Shown here: piece after piece, positions 26,672-35,130 of the stretch
How the letters are laid out: every line of letters begins with the position of its first letter
How positions within the stretch are numbered: position 1 is the first letter of the stretch
Assembly (NCBI RefSeq): GCF_001423105.1
Contig: NZ_LMNV01000002.1
Coordinates: 210,627 to 274,626 of the forward strand
Direction of reading: 5' to 3'
Length of the DNA: 64,000 nt
DNA from: Frondihabitans sp. Leaf304
GTDB lineage: Bacteria; Actinomycetota; Actinomycetes; Actinomycetales; Microbacteriaceae
Notes under the pieces: generated by a model
Databases searched by the model: none
What the model saw: only the letters and a program-made list of their open reading frames with translations
What the model was told of the DNA's origin: nothing
Position numbers and translations under genes: made by a program

Positions 26672-27181
26672 ATGCGGCGATTCGTCGAGGCGATCTTTGG
26701 CCGGCCAGCCGTGCCGGTCGACGACTCCCGACCCGCCGAGGCCGTCGAGACCGAGGCGCAGCGCACCGCCCGGGCACTGGCCGACTTCCAGGCTCTGGTA
26801 CGTCGGTCGGGCCGAGACCTGCCGACGCTGGTCTCGTCGCAGCTCGGCCAGATCGCCGACCTGCTCGGAGTGGTCGTCGACGCGGCGGCCTCCGAAGACG
26901 CGTCTACGGAGCAGCGATACCTGCTCGACGCGATGGTCGGCGACTATCTGCCGACGCCGGTGCACACCTACCTTGCGCTTCCGAGCGACGATCGCCGGGA
27001 GTCGAGCAGGGCCACCGGGATCCTCGTCGACCAGCTGACTCTGCTCGAAGAGACCATCCGCGATCTGCTCAACCAGATCCGCACCGGAGCGATCGCCGAG
27101 CTGTCCACGCACGGCCGGTTTCTCGCCGCCAAGTTCGACGGACCCGAGCTCACGCTCGCGCCCTCCTCCGAGAACGCCTGA
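26672..27181 (+). CDS. Unknown protein of the Ter operon, 169 residues
   Basis: No family recognised. A mainly helical soluble protein, with no membrane segment or signal. It has an acidic N-terminus, a helix ALADFQALVRRSGRDLPTLVSSQLGQIADLL, then LLDAMVGDYLPTPVHTYLALP and RATGILVDQLTLLEETIRDLLNQI. The final stop overlaps the next ATG (TGATG), so it is made together with TerD paralogue 4. A helper of TelA, which is also helical and lies just upstream, is a reasonable guess only. Confidence 0.8.
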   Translation: MRRFVEAIFGRPAVPVDDSRPAEAVETEAQRTARALADFQALVRRSGRDLPTLVSSQLGQIADLLGVVVDAAASEDASTEQRYLLDAMVGDYLPTPVHTYLALPSDDRRESSRATGILVDQLTLLEETIRDLLNQIRTGAIAELSTHGRFLAAKFDGPELTLAPSSENA

Positions 27182-27732
27182 TGGCGAGCATCGTTGCCGG
27201 CGGCAATGCCGCGCTCACCGCCGAAAACCCCGGCCTCGACGAGGTCGTGGTCGGCCTCGGCTGGGATGTCATCCCCAGCCGCGGCCCACAGTCCGAACTG
27301 ACGGCCATGGCGCTGCTCCTCGGTGCCGATGGCAAAGCTCTCTCGAACGAGCACCTCGTCTACTTCAACCAGATCGAATCGGCCGATGCCTCGGTGGCGT
27401 TCCTCAGCGACGACGACGACGACGAGATCGACGTCGACCTCGCGCACGTGCCACCGGCCGTCGACACGATCATGTTCATCGTCTACGTCGACCCCGACGT
27501 GCGTGGCCCCGGCAGCTTCGCCTCCGTACGGTCGGCGCACATCCGGGTCGCTCGACGCGACGGGTCCGAGCTGGTTCGCTTCGACCTCTCGACCATCGAC
27601 GACAAGGCCATCAACGCGCTGCTGTTCGGCGAGCTGTACCGCCACCGCGACGAGTGGAAATTCCGGGCGCTGGGCCAGGGGTACCGCACCGGCCTCACCG
27701 GGGTCGCCAAAGACTTCGACGTCTCGATCTGA
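27181..27732 (+). CDS. Divergent TerD-family protein (paralogue 4)
   Basis: A 183-residue TerD-fold protein that keeps LGWDVIPSRGPQSELTAMALLL and the C-terminal DEWKFRALGQGYRTGLTGVAKDFDV. Its DLDASA motif is replaced by ELTAMA. The calcium loop is cut short: where paralogues 2 and 3 have GDNRTG-GDGDDE, this one has SDDDDDEIDVDL. Metal binding is therefore probably altered. It starts inside the preceding stop codon (TGATG) and is followed two bases later by the next start. Confidence 0.88.
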   Translation: MASIVAGGNAALTAENPGLDEVVVGLGWDVIPSRGPQSELTAMALLLGADGKALSNEHLVYFNQIESADASVAFLSDDDDDEIDVDLAHVPPAVDTIMFIVYVDPDVRGPGSFASVRSAHIRVARRDGSELVRFDLSTIDDKAINALLFGELYRHRDEWKFRALGQGYRTGLTGVAKDFDVSI

Positions 27733-27734
27733 CC

Positions 27735-28472
27735 GTGACCTCGCCCGTTCGTCATGACCTCCCGTTTCTGAAGCGCAGGATCCGGCCCACCGTCACTCCC
27801 CCGACCCCGCCCGCGCCCCCTCCCGCTCGCCCCGCCTCCCCCGCGATGTCGCACCCCGTGGTCCGTTCGGCCCCGTCCCGCACGGCCCCTGCAACCCGCG
27901 TCGCTCCGCCCGCGGCCCCGCCGAGGCCCCCGCTCCGCACTCCGAGCCGCTCCAACCGCTCCCGCCTCTTTCCCGCTCCCGCCGTGTCGGGTCGCGCCGA
28001 ACTCGACGCGGAGAGCCCGGTCGCCCGTCTCGACCTGCTGCGGTCGTCGATCGGCACGCTCCTCGTCGAGGGGGCGACGGAAGTCGTCTGGGAGTCGACC
28101 GACCTCGTCTCGGGCACGGCCGCGGTCTCGGGTGAGACCACCGGCACCGTCGTCATGACCGCCGGCAACCGCCCTCTCGTGGGCTTCCACGGCGATCTGG
28201 CCGCGGTCACTCTCCGCCACGTCCGCGAGTTGCGTCGCGCTCTCTTCGTCGGTGGTTCGGGCCGCAGTATGGGCATCCGGCTGGCCGACGGTTCGGTCGT
28301 GACGGCGTCCAGCGACGGCGCCGGGCCGACGGTGGTCCTGCTCCTCGTCATCGACGGCGTCATCGAGCTCCGGGTCGCCAGCGCCTCGAGGGGCGATTCG
28401 TCGTCTGCCGTTCACGCGGAGTTCGGCTTCGAGGTCGCGGAGCGGTTCGACTTTCTCAGCCGAGATACCTGA
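27735..28472 (+). CDS. Unknown protein of the Ter operon with proline-rich N-terminus
   Basis: A 245-residue protein starting at GTG two bases after the previous stop. Residues 1 to about 85 are rich in Pro, Arg, Ala and Ser (low complexity, probably disordered). The rest looks like a compact alpha/beta domain: SPVARLDLLRSSIGTLLVEGATEVVW, then AAVTLRHVRELRRALFVGGSGRSMGIRLADGSVV and VVLLLVIDGVIELRVASA. No family is recognised. Its place suggests a Ter-specific adaptor. Another GTG or ATG further in could also be the start, but the overlap pattern of the operon supports 27735. Confidence 0.7.
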   Translation: MTSPVRHDLPFLKRRIRPTVTPPTPPAPPPARPASPAMSHPVVRSAPSRTAPATRVAPPAAPPRPPLRTPSRSNRSRLFPAPAVSGRAELDAESPVARLDLLRSSIGTLLVEGATEVVWESTDLVSGTAAVSGETTGTVVMTAGNRPLVGFHGDLAAVTLRHVRELRRALFVGGSGRSMGIRLADGSVVTASSDGAGPTVVLLLVIDGVIELRVASASRGDSSSAVHAEFGFEVAERFDFLSRDT

Positions 28473-28481
28473 GAATCAAGG

Positions 28482-29645
28482 ATGCGCCACTTCTCGTTCC
28501 TGAGCGACGACTACCGATCCCGGCTCTTCCACCGGCAGCCCGTCGAATTGACGACCGCATCGCCCGCCCGTCTGCTCAGCACGGCGCTCGGTGCGACGCT
28601 GTACACCCCGGGTGATCGACCGGACCTCGCGGGGTCAGTGATCCGGCAGACGGCGCGTGGCGCGATCAGCATGGTGCTGTGCCTCGAAGACAGCATCGCC
28701 GACGATGTCGTGCCAATGGCCGAAGACAACGTGGTGCAGGCCCTGCGTGACCTCGATGGTCGCGACGGGCTCCCGCTCCTTTTCGTGCGGGTGCGGACTG
28801 CCGCGCAGATCACGATGCTGGCCGAGCGCGCGGGTGACGCTATCGGAAGCCTCGCCGGCTTCGTCGTGCCCAAATTCCACAACGACGACGGCTATGGGCA
28901 GGACTTCCTCGATGCCCTGCACGAGGTTCAGTCCGCTCGGCCGGCCCGAGCCGGGTCGCTTCGGATCATGCCGATCCTCGAGTCGCCGGCCATGATCCAT
29001 GCGGAGTCGCGCACGCGCGTGCTCTCGGACATCGCGAGCCTGCTGCAGGCGAACCGCGACGACGTGTTGGCCGTCCGCATCGGCACGACCGACCTGTCGA
29101 GCGTGTTCGGCCTGCGGCGTTCGCGCGACCTCACCATCTACGACGTCAACGTCGTGGCCTCGGTGATCGGCGACATCGTCAACATCCTCGGCCGCGGGAG
29201 CGACGGATTCACCATCACGGGTCCGGTCTGGGAGCATTACGCCGACACAGAGCGCCTCCTGCGCCCGCAGCTTCGCCTCACCCCGTTCGCCGAAGCCCAC
29301 GAAGAGAACCTCCGACGCCAGCTGCTGGTCAAGAACTACGACGGCCTGCTCCGCGAGATCACGCTCGACCACGCCAACGGCCTGCTCGGCAAGACCGTCA
29401 TCCACCCCTCGCACGTTCCGCTCGTGCACGCGCTCTCGGTGATCAGCCACGAGGAGTATCTCGACGCCGTGGCGATCACTGCCCCCGGGTCGGCCGGAGT
29501 AGCCGCCTCCCCCTACAGAAACAAGATGAACGAGATGAAACCGCACCAGATGTGGGCAGAGAAGACTCTGCTGCGCGCCGATGCCTTCGGCGTGGCCTCC
29601 CCGGAGGCGACGTTCGTCGACTTCCTCGAAGCGAGCATGCTGTGA
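28482..29645 (+). CDS. CitE-like (HpcH/HpaI aldolase/citrate lyase family) enzyme of the Ter module
   Basis: A 387-residue TIM-barrel enzyme of the citrate lyase beta family. It contains GATLYTPGDRPDL (start of barrel), MVLCLEDSIADDVV (metal-binding acidic site), VRVRTAAQI, MPILESPAMIHAESRT and a C-terminal HPSHVPLVHALSV. Longer than simple CitE (about 290), as in the Ter-linked branch. Known comparative work on Ter systems places such lyases with phosphoribosyltransferases and HAD phosphatases in a predicted nucleoside-like metabolite pathway. It probably cleaves or joins an acyl-type C-C bond in that pathway. It overlaps the next gene by GTGA. Confidence 0.85.
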   Translation: MRHFSFLSDDYRSRLFHRQPVELTTASPARLLSTALGATLYTPGDRPDLAGSVIRQTARGAISMVLCLEDSIADDVVPMAEDNVVQALRDLDGRDGLPLLFVRVRTAAQITMLAERAGDAIGSLAGFVVPKFHNDDGYGQDFLDALHEVQSARPARAGSLRIMPILESPAMIHAESRTRVLSDIASLLQANRDDVLAVRIGTTDLSSVFGLRRSRDLTIYDVNVVASVIGDIVNILGRGSDGFTITGPVWEHYADTERLLRPQLRLTPFAEAHEENLRRQLLVKNYDGLLREITLDHANGLLGKTVIHPSHVPLVHALSVISHEEYLDAVAITAPGSAGVAASPYRNKMNEMKPHQMWAEKTLLRADAFGVASPEATFVDFLEASML

Positions 29646-32155
29646 TCCGCACCTGGACGGGCTCCTACGTCAGAGACGAGCTAGGGCTCGAAATCGACCA
29701 GGATCCGGCGAACAGCGTCGTTCCCGTCGATGCCCTGGTCGGTGTCGCGCTCCGTCGGAATCCCCGCCGCGCCCACCTGCTGGTCTCCACCGTTCTCGCC
29801 AAGCACGTGCCGACTCCCCCGCTCCTCGTCGAGAGCGCGGGCGCGCTCCTCGGCACCCTCGTCGCGGAACAGCTCGGGCGGCCCGCCGAGCCGGGCCTCG
29901 TCAACGATGCGTCACGGCAGCTCGCAGAGGCCTTAGCGACGCCGAGGCCGGCTCGCGACGAGCTGCTTGCGCTCCGCCGCCTGCTCCGCAGAGCCGAGGT
30001 CGTCGTGCCCGACGCGGTCGCGCTCGGCTACGCCGAGACGGCGACCGGTCTCGGACGCCTGGTGGCCGACCAGCTCGGCTGCTACTACATCCACTCCACC
30101 CGGAGATCGTCGCCCGGCGACCGCCCGGTGGGCGGGTTCGATGAGGCCCACTCGCACGCCACCCGCCATCAGATCGTGCCGACCGACGAGGGCTGGCTTC
30201 GGCCCGGGAGCACCCTCGTGCTCGTCGATGACGAACTCAGCACGGGATCGACGATCATCAACACGATCCGCGAGATCCACGCCCTGGCCGCTCCCCGGCG
30301 CGTCGTCGTCGCCGCCCTCGTCGACCTCCGCTCCGAGACCGATCGTGCGCGATTCACTGAGCTCGAGCACGAACTCGACACCGTGATCGACGTCGTGTCG
30401 CTCGGGAGCGGCGCCGTCCGGATTCCCGACGGGTTTGCTGCAGCCGCGGCGGAGCGGGTGGCCGAGACGGTCGAGACCGCCCCGGTGCCCGCCGATGAGC
30501 GGGGGTTGGCGCGGATCCTCGAGGCTCCTGTCGTCGGGGTGCTTGCTGCCGACCGCTCGGGCGCCTCTTACCGCGATCGCTCTGACGGAGCCGTCGCTCG
30601 GGCGGTGGCCGATGCGGTGGAGGCGAGCTCGCGAGAGTCGACCCCAGTGTCGACCCTGGTGCTCGGGACCGAGGAGTTCATGGCGTTCCCGCTCGAGGTC
30701 GCCGCCCTGCTCGACACTCGCCGGGTCGGAGCGCTGTTCTCGTCGACGACCCGCTCGCCGATCGCGGCGATCGACCGTGACGACTACGCGATCCGCTCGG
30801 TGCACTCGTTCCCCTCGCATGACGAGACGATCGACGGTCCCGGCCCGCGGTTCGCCTACAACCTGACGCCCGGCGGTCGACGCTTCGAGCAGATCGTGCT
30901 CGTGCCGGAGCCCGGTGTCACGCTCCACGACCTCGCCGATGTGCTCGACGTGCTCGCCACAGCCTGCGACGAGGTCGTCGTCGTGACCGTCAGCGCGCCC
31001 GTCGACGAGGTGGTCGCGAGACCCCTCCGCGGCCCTGCGTTCGGGTCGTACCGTGCCGATGAGGTGAGCTGGTTGCTGCAAGACCTCGGTGGCATCGCTC
31101 TCGAGGCGCCCTCGGCTGACCGTGAGGCGGCCATCCAGTCCGGGCGAGCACATTACGCCGAGTCGCTCCCGCAGGAGTACGTCCCGTCGCCCGAATATCG
31201 CGCGCTCTACGCCGACGCTCTGGAGCGGTCGGCCCGCCGCGTGGCTCTCGCTGTCGGAGTGGCGGCCGAGATGGTGCTCGACGGCCGCGAGCGGCCACCG
31301 GTGCTGGTCTCGTTGGCTCGCGCGGGGACGCCGATCGGCATCCTCATGAAGCGCTGGATCGAACGGTCGAGATCGATCGGTGTCGACCATTACACGATGA
31401 GCATCGTCCGCGGTGTCGGTATCGACACGACAGCGCTCGACTGGCTGGCAGACCATCACGACCCCGCCGACGTCGTCTTCGTCGACGGCTGGACCGGGAA
31501 AGGCGCGATCGCGCGCGAGCTGACCGCAGCTCTCGACGACTATGCGGCGGCGGGCGGCTCGCGCTTCTCCGACGACCTCGTCGTGCTCGCCGACCCCGGC
31601 CACTGCGTGCCTGTCTTCGGCACCCGCGACGACTTCCTCATTCCCTCCGCGTGCCTCAATTCGACGGTCTCGGGGCTCGTGTCACGGACCGTGTTCAGCG
31701 AGCGGCTCATCGGCCCGGGCGAGTTCCACGGTGCGAAGTTCTACTCCGAGCTTGCGGCCGACGACGTCTCGGGCGAGTTTCTCGACACGGTGTCGGAGCA
31801 CTTCGCCGCGGTTCGCGCCGAGGCCGCCGCCGCAGCGATCGACCTCCTGGCCACCGACCGGACCCCCACCTGGGAGGGCTGGGCCACGGTCGAGCGCCTT
31901 CAGCAGGAGTACGGCCTCGACGATGTCAACCTGGTGAAGCCGGGTGTCGGCGAGACCACCCGCGTGCTGCTGCGGCGGGTGCCGTGGAAGATCCTGGTGA
32001 GGCCCGACGCCCTCGACGAAGTTGCGCACGTGCTGCTGCTCGCTGAGCAACGGGGTGTCGAAGTCGTTCACGTCGAGGGGCTCCCCTACAGCTGCGTCGG
32101 TCTCATCCGTCCGCTCGCTGGTGACCCGCTCGACCCGGCCCAGGGTGCGCTGTGA
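29642..32155 (+). CDS. Multidomain phosphoribosyltransferase / TRSP / StiP / PELOTA protein of the Ter module
   Basis: An 837-residue protein that appears to join domains often encoded separately. Residues about 10-230: phosphoribosyltransferase with the PRPP loop VLVDDELSTGST near 195. About 330-450: TRSP domain, which shows its name motif in STTRSPIA near 370. About 510-745: the family annotated as cysteine protease StiP, with LVSLARAGTPIGILMKRW near 555 and VVFVDGWTGKGAI near 611. The latter looks like a second PRPP-type loop and argues against a protease. About 760-835: a PELOTA-like RNA-binding domain (VLLRRVPWKILVRPDALDEV). By family knowledge this module makes a nucleoside-like metabolite. 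GTG start at 29642 in a GTGA overlap. Confidence 0.82.
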   Translation: MIRTWTGSYVRDELGLEIDQDPANSVVPVDALVGVALRRNPRRAHLLVSTVLAKHVPTPPLLVESAGALLGTLVAEQLGRPAEPGLVNDASRQLAEALATPRPARDELLALRRLLRRAEVVVPDAVALGYAETATGLGRLVADQLGCYYIHSTRRSSPGDRPVGGFDEAHSHATRHQIVPTDEGWLRPGSTLVLVDDELSTGSTIINTIREIHALAAPRRVVVAALVDLRSETDRARFTELEHELDTVIDVVSLGSGAVRIPDGFAAAAAERVAETVETAPVPADERGLARILEAPVVGVLAADRSGASYRDRSDGAVARAVADAVEASSRESTPVSTLVLGTEEFMAFPLEVAALLDTRRVGALFSSTTRSPIAAIDRDDYAIRSVHSFPSHDETIDGPGPRFAYNLTPGGRRFEQIVLVPEPGVTLHDLADVLDVLATACDEVVVVTVSAPVDEVVARPLRGPAFGSYRADEVSWLLQDLGGIALEAPSADREAAIQSGRAHYAESLPQEYVPSPEYRALYADALERSARRVALAVGVAAEMVLDGRERPPVLVSLARAGTPIGILMKRWIERSRSIGVDHYTMSIVRGVGIDTTALDWLADHHDPADVVFVDGWTGKGAIARELTAALDDYAAAGGSRFSDDLVVLADPGHCVPVFGTRDDFLIPSACLNSTVSGLVSRTVFSERLIGPGEFHGAKFYSELAADDVSGEFLDTVSEHFAAVRAEAAAAAIDLLATDRTPTWEGWATVERLQQEYGLDDVNLVKPGVGETTRVLLRRVPWKILVRPDALDEVAHVLLLAEQRGVEVVHVEGLPYSCVGLIRPLAGDPLDPAQGAL

Positions 32156-33054
32156 GTGGCGATCTCGTCGCGTCCGACCTCGACCGGACACTCATCTACT
32201 CGGCACGAGCACTGCACCTCGACGAGACGAGTGCGGGAGTCGGCAGTTCGGCGTCCGACGGCAGCGCGTCCGACAGCCGCGCGCTCGACCTCGATGCTCC
32301 GTTGCTCACCGTTAGCGAGATCTACCGGGGTGAGCCCCTCTCCTTCATGACGCGGGCGGCAGAAGAGCAGCTCGCTGCCCTCGCCGCCGAGGTCGTCTTC
32401 GTGCCGGTCACCACCCGCACCGTGGCTCAGTTTCGACGCGTTCGCCTGCCGACCGTCCGATTCGAGTACGCGGTGACGACCAACGGCGGGGTCCTCCTCC
32501 ACCACGGTGAGCCCGACGGTGACTGGGCCGACACCGTGATGCGGCGCCTGGAGGGGCGATGTGCTCCCCTCGCCGAGGTTGAAGCGCTGCTGCCCGATCC
32601 TCACGACGACGGCTGGATCCTTCGGTTCTCTCGTGCGGAAGACCACTTCGTGTACGCCATCGTGCAGCGTGACCAGCTGATCGAGGGCAGCGCCGCAGCC
32701 GACAGTCTCGCGACCCTCACGACAGAGGTCGAACGACGGGGCTGGACGGTCTCGCTGCAGGGGCGGAAGCTGTATCTGGTCCCGGCACCGCTGACCAAGA
32801 GCGCCGCCATCGCCGAGGTCGCGTCGCGGGTGGGGGCGAGCCGAGTTCTCGCGGCCGGAGACTCGCTCCTCGATCTCGACCTGCTCGACTTCGCCGATGT
32901 CGCTTACCGGCCGGCGCACGGCGAACTGCACGATCTTGGGGTTGCTCGGCCGCACCTCGGCGTGACCGAGGCGAGGGGTGTTCGTGCGGGAGAGGAGATC
33001 GTCTCCCGCCTCCGCGCCGACGTCGCAGCGGGAGTGCCCTCGGTCGCCCGATGA
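32152..33054 (+). CDS. HAD-superfamily phosphatase of the Ter module
   Basis: A 300-residue HAD hydrolase of the Cof-like layout: motif I DLDRTLIYS near the start, motif II VPVTTRT, a lysine in LTKSAAIAEV (motif III) and motif IV AAGDSLLDLDLLD. The cap domain lies between motifs II and III. It should dephosphorylate a sugar- or nucleoside-phosphate intermediate of the pathway encoded by the two preceding genes. A Ser/Asp-rich insertion (GVGSSASDGSASDS) follows motif I. GTGA overlap upstream and ATGA overlap downstream show tight coupling. Confidence 0.87.
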   Translation: MSGDLVASDLDRTLIYSARALHLDETSAGVGSSASDGSASDSRALDLDAPLLTVSEIYRGEPLSFMTRAAEEQLAALAAEVVFVPVTTRTVAQFRRVRLPTVRFEYAVTTNGGVLLHHGEPDGDWADTVMRRLEGRCAPLAEVEALLPDPHDDGWILRFSRAEDHFVYAIVQRDQLIEGSAAADSLATLTTEVERRGWTVSLQGRKLYLVPAPLTKSAAIAEVASRVGASRVLAAGDSLLDLDLLDFADVAYRPAHGELHDLGVARPHLGVTEARGVRAGEEIVSRLRADVAAGVPSVAR

Positions 33055-34556
33055 CAGCGCGGCTTCACCGTTTCGCGCGACCGGCTCTGTTCGGCGTCGT
33101 GGCGTTTCTCGTCTCGTTCGCGTTCTCGTGGGTGCCGTCGCCCTGGGGCGACGAGGCGGCGACCGTGCTGTCGGCGGATCGGCCCTGGCTCTCCCTCGCG
33201 CGAATGCTGACGACGGTGGATGCCGTCCACGGTGTCTACTACGCCGTCATGCACGTCTGGATCGATGCATTCGGGCAGTCGATGGTTGCCCTCCGGCTGC
33301 CGAGCGCGGTGGCGGTCGGGTTCGCGGCGGCGGGGGTCGTCGTTCTCGGGGATCGGCTCGGTAGCCGTCGAATAGGAACCATCGCCGGCGCGGTCTTCAT
33401 CGTCTTGCCCCGGGTCGCCTTCATGGGCGGGGAGGCGCGGTCGTACGCGCTGAGCGCCGCCGCGGCGGTCTGGCTCGTGGTGCTGATCGTCCACCTGCTC
33501 CACAGCCCGGGGCTTCGGCCACGCGTCTGGTTCGCGTATTCGCTCGCCCTGGCCGCCAGCATCGGCATATTCCTCTACCTGGGGCTGCTTCTTCCGGCGG
33601 TGGCAGTCGCGGTGGTCGTGCCGTGGCTGTGGCGGGGTGCGAAGAGGGGGCGATGCGTGGTGGTCGAGCCAGCACGCTGGATTCGCTTCACGCTCCTCGG
33701 GATCCTGCTCGCCGGCCCCGTCATCGGCTTTGCCATCGGACAACGCAACCAGATCAGCTTTCTTGGCGATCAGCAGGCGGTCACCCCTCACACGCTGGTC
33801 GTGACGCAGTGGTTCGGTAGTTCTCCGGTAGCTGTCTTCGGCTGGTCGGCGATCGCCGTGGCCCTCGTCGTCGGGGTCGGGGAGAGTCGGCGACACACTC
33901 GTGCGGACGACGCCACAGCGTCTTTGCTCTCGCTATCTGCAGCTGCGGTGTTCGTGCCAATGCTGATTCTCTTGGTCGTCAACGCGCTCGTCGCGCCGAT
34001 CTACACAACGCGTTACCTCTCGTTCGCGACGCCGTTCGTGGCGCTGCTGATGGCTCTGGGCATATCCACGATCACTCGCCGATTCGCAGTTCAGGCAGTC
34101 GTCGTTGTCGGACTCGCAGTGCTGGTGCTTCCCGTGTACGTCGCACAGCGACAACCGTTCGCAAAAGACGGCGGCAGCGACTGGGCCGAGGTCGCCCGGG
34201 CGGTGCGCGAGCGGGCTCGCCCCGGCGACGCGGTCGTGTTCGACGACGACGTGGGCAACTCACGCAAGCCCCGTGCGGTGAAGTATCTCTACCCGAGCGA
34301 TTTCGCCGGGCTGGTCGACGTCACCCTGAAGACGCCGTACGCCCAGACCTCGGGAATTCGTGATGTAACGCGATCGATCGAAGCGTCGGCGGCAGCGCTG
34401 CGGGCTACTGACGGCCGGGTCTGGTTCGTCGACTACAGGGGGCTCTCGGGCGACCGCCCGGAGCAGCTCGCCCAGTTGGAGCGCCTCGGCTACCGGGTGA
34501 CGTTGACGGTGGGGCTGCATCGCGACACCCTGTACCGGCTCGACCGCCGAGCGTGA
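33051..34556 (+). CDS. Polytopic membrane glycosyltransferase (GT-C, PMT/ArnT-like)
   Basis: A 501-residue membrane protein with about nine to eleven helices and the GT-C acidic motif in the first external loop (WGDEAATVLSADRPW; the DE pair). A long external C-terminal domain follows the last helix (from FAKDGGSDWAEVARAVRERA to the end). Such enzymes use polyprenyl-phosphate sugars to glycosylate lipids, polymers or proteins outside the membrane. Its ATG overlaps the HAD gene stop (ATGA), so it is translated with the Ter operon. Whether it belongs functionally to that system is unknown. It is followed by a terminator. Confidence 0.85.
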   Translation: MTARLHRFARPALFGVVAFLVSFAFSWVPSPWGDEAATVLSADRPWLSLARMLTTVDAVHGVYYAVMHVWIDAFGQSMVALRLPSAVAVGFAAAGVVVLGDRLGSRRIGTIAGAVFIVLPRVAFMGGEARSYALSAAAAVWLVVLIVHLLHSPGLRPRVWFAYSLALAASIGIFLYLGLLLPAVAVAVVVPWLWRGAKRGRCVVVEPARWIRFTLLGILLAGPVIGFAIGQRNQISFLGDQQAVTPHTLVVTQWFGSSPVAVFGWSAIAVALVVGVGESRRHTRADDATASLLSLSAAAVFVPMLILLVVNALVAPIYTTRYLSFATPFVALLMALGISTITRRFAVQAVVVVGLAVLVLPVYVAQRQPFAKDGGSDWAEVARAVRERARPGDAVVFDDDVGNSRKPRAVKYLYPSDFAGLVDVTLKTPYAQTSGIRDVTRSIEASAAALRATDGRVWFVDYRGLSGDRPEQLAQLERLGYRVTLTVGLHRDTLYRLDRRA

Positions 34557-34589
34557 CGACGAGCCCTTAGCGATCTCCGCAGACGCAGA

Positions 34590-34625
34590 AACGCCCCGTG
34601 ACTGCCGAAGCAGAAACGGGGCGTT
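34590..34625. terminator. Bidirectional terminator
   Basis: AACGCCCCGT (34590-34599) and ACGGGGCGTT (34616-34625) form a 10-bp perfect stem with a 16-base loop, between the convergent membrane glycosyltransferase and rpmE2 genes. Confidence 0.8.
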
Positions 34626-34649
34626 GTGCGGAGCGTGAGGCGCTCGGGC

Positions 34650-34901
34650 CTACTTGCTGCCGAAGTTCTTGAAGCGCTGGTTGAACTTCTCGACGCGGCC
34701 GGCGCTGTCCATGATGCGCTGCTTGCCCGTGTAGAACGGGTGCGAGGCCGACGAGATCTCGACGTCGATGACGGGGTACTCGACGCCGTCGAGCTCGATG
34801 GTCTTGCTGCTGGTGACGGTCGAGCGCGTGAGGAAGGTCTCACCCGAGGCGAGGTCGCGGAACACGATCGGGTTATAAGACGGGTGGGTGTCGTTCTTCA
34901 T
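34650..34901 (-). CDS. rpmE2: 50S ribosomal protein L31, type B
   Basis: An 83-residue L31 paralogue ([28 protein letters not shown]...). It lacks the CxxC zinc ribbon of the standard L31, so it is the zinc-independent type B form, and has the typical [21 protein letters not shown] end. In many bacteria this form replaces L31 under zinc limitation by Zur control, but I see no Zur-like palindrome in the 230 bases upstream. The ATG has AGGAA five bases ahead. Confidence 0.96.
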   Translation of the reverse strand: MKNDTHPSYNPIVFRDLASGETFLTRSTVTSSKTIELDGVEYPVIDVEISSASHPFYTGKQRIMDSAGRVEKFNQRFKNFGSK

Positions 34902-35054
34902 GGGGTTCCTCAGAGGCTAGGGGTGAACTGGTTTTTGCCAGCTCGTGGGAGTGCAGGCACAATAAGGCCCGCAAACAGCCTCTAACGATACCAGACAAAG
35001 AGCGGCGAGCCGAGCTGCGGCTGATGTGCAGGCTCCCCTGACCGTGGGGCCTTC

Positions 35055-35114
35055 CCGACGCGGTTCGGCCGAAGTGACGCGGCTCGCCAGGTCGCTTTGG
35101 CCGATTCGCGTCAC
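35055..35114. repeat. 60-bp palindromic repeat, copy B
   Basis: The reverse complement of this stretch matches 17324-17383 at 50 of 60 positions by eye, including GACGCG-ATCGGCCA-AGCGAC and TTCGGCCGA-CCGCGTC. It lies 16 bases past the stop codon of the ABC ATPase gene and may end its transcript. The remaining 230-bp gap up to rpmE2 shows only a small CTGG-CAAAAA-CCAG hairpin (minus strand). Confidence 0.85.
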
Positions 35115-35130
35115 CTTTTGGTGAGAACGC

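Noticed and set aside
34902..35054. Zur-controlled promoter of rpmE2
   Set aside because: Type B L31 genes are often Zur-regulated, but no Zur-like AT-centred palindrome could be found upstream.
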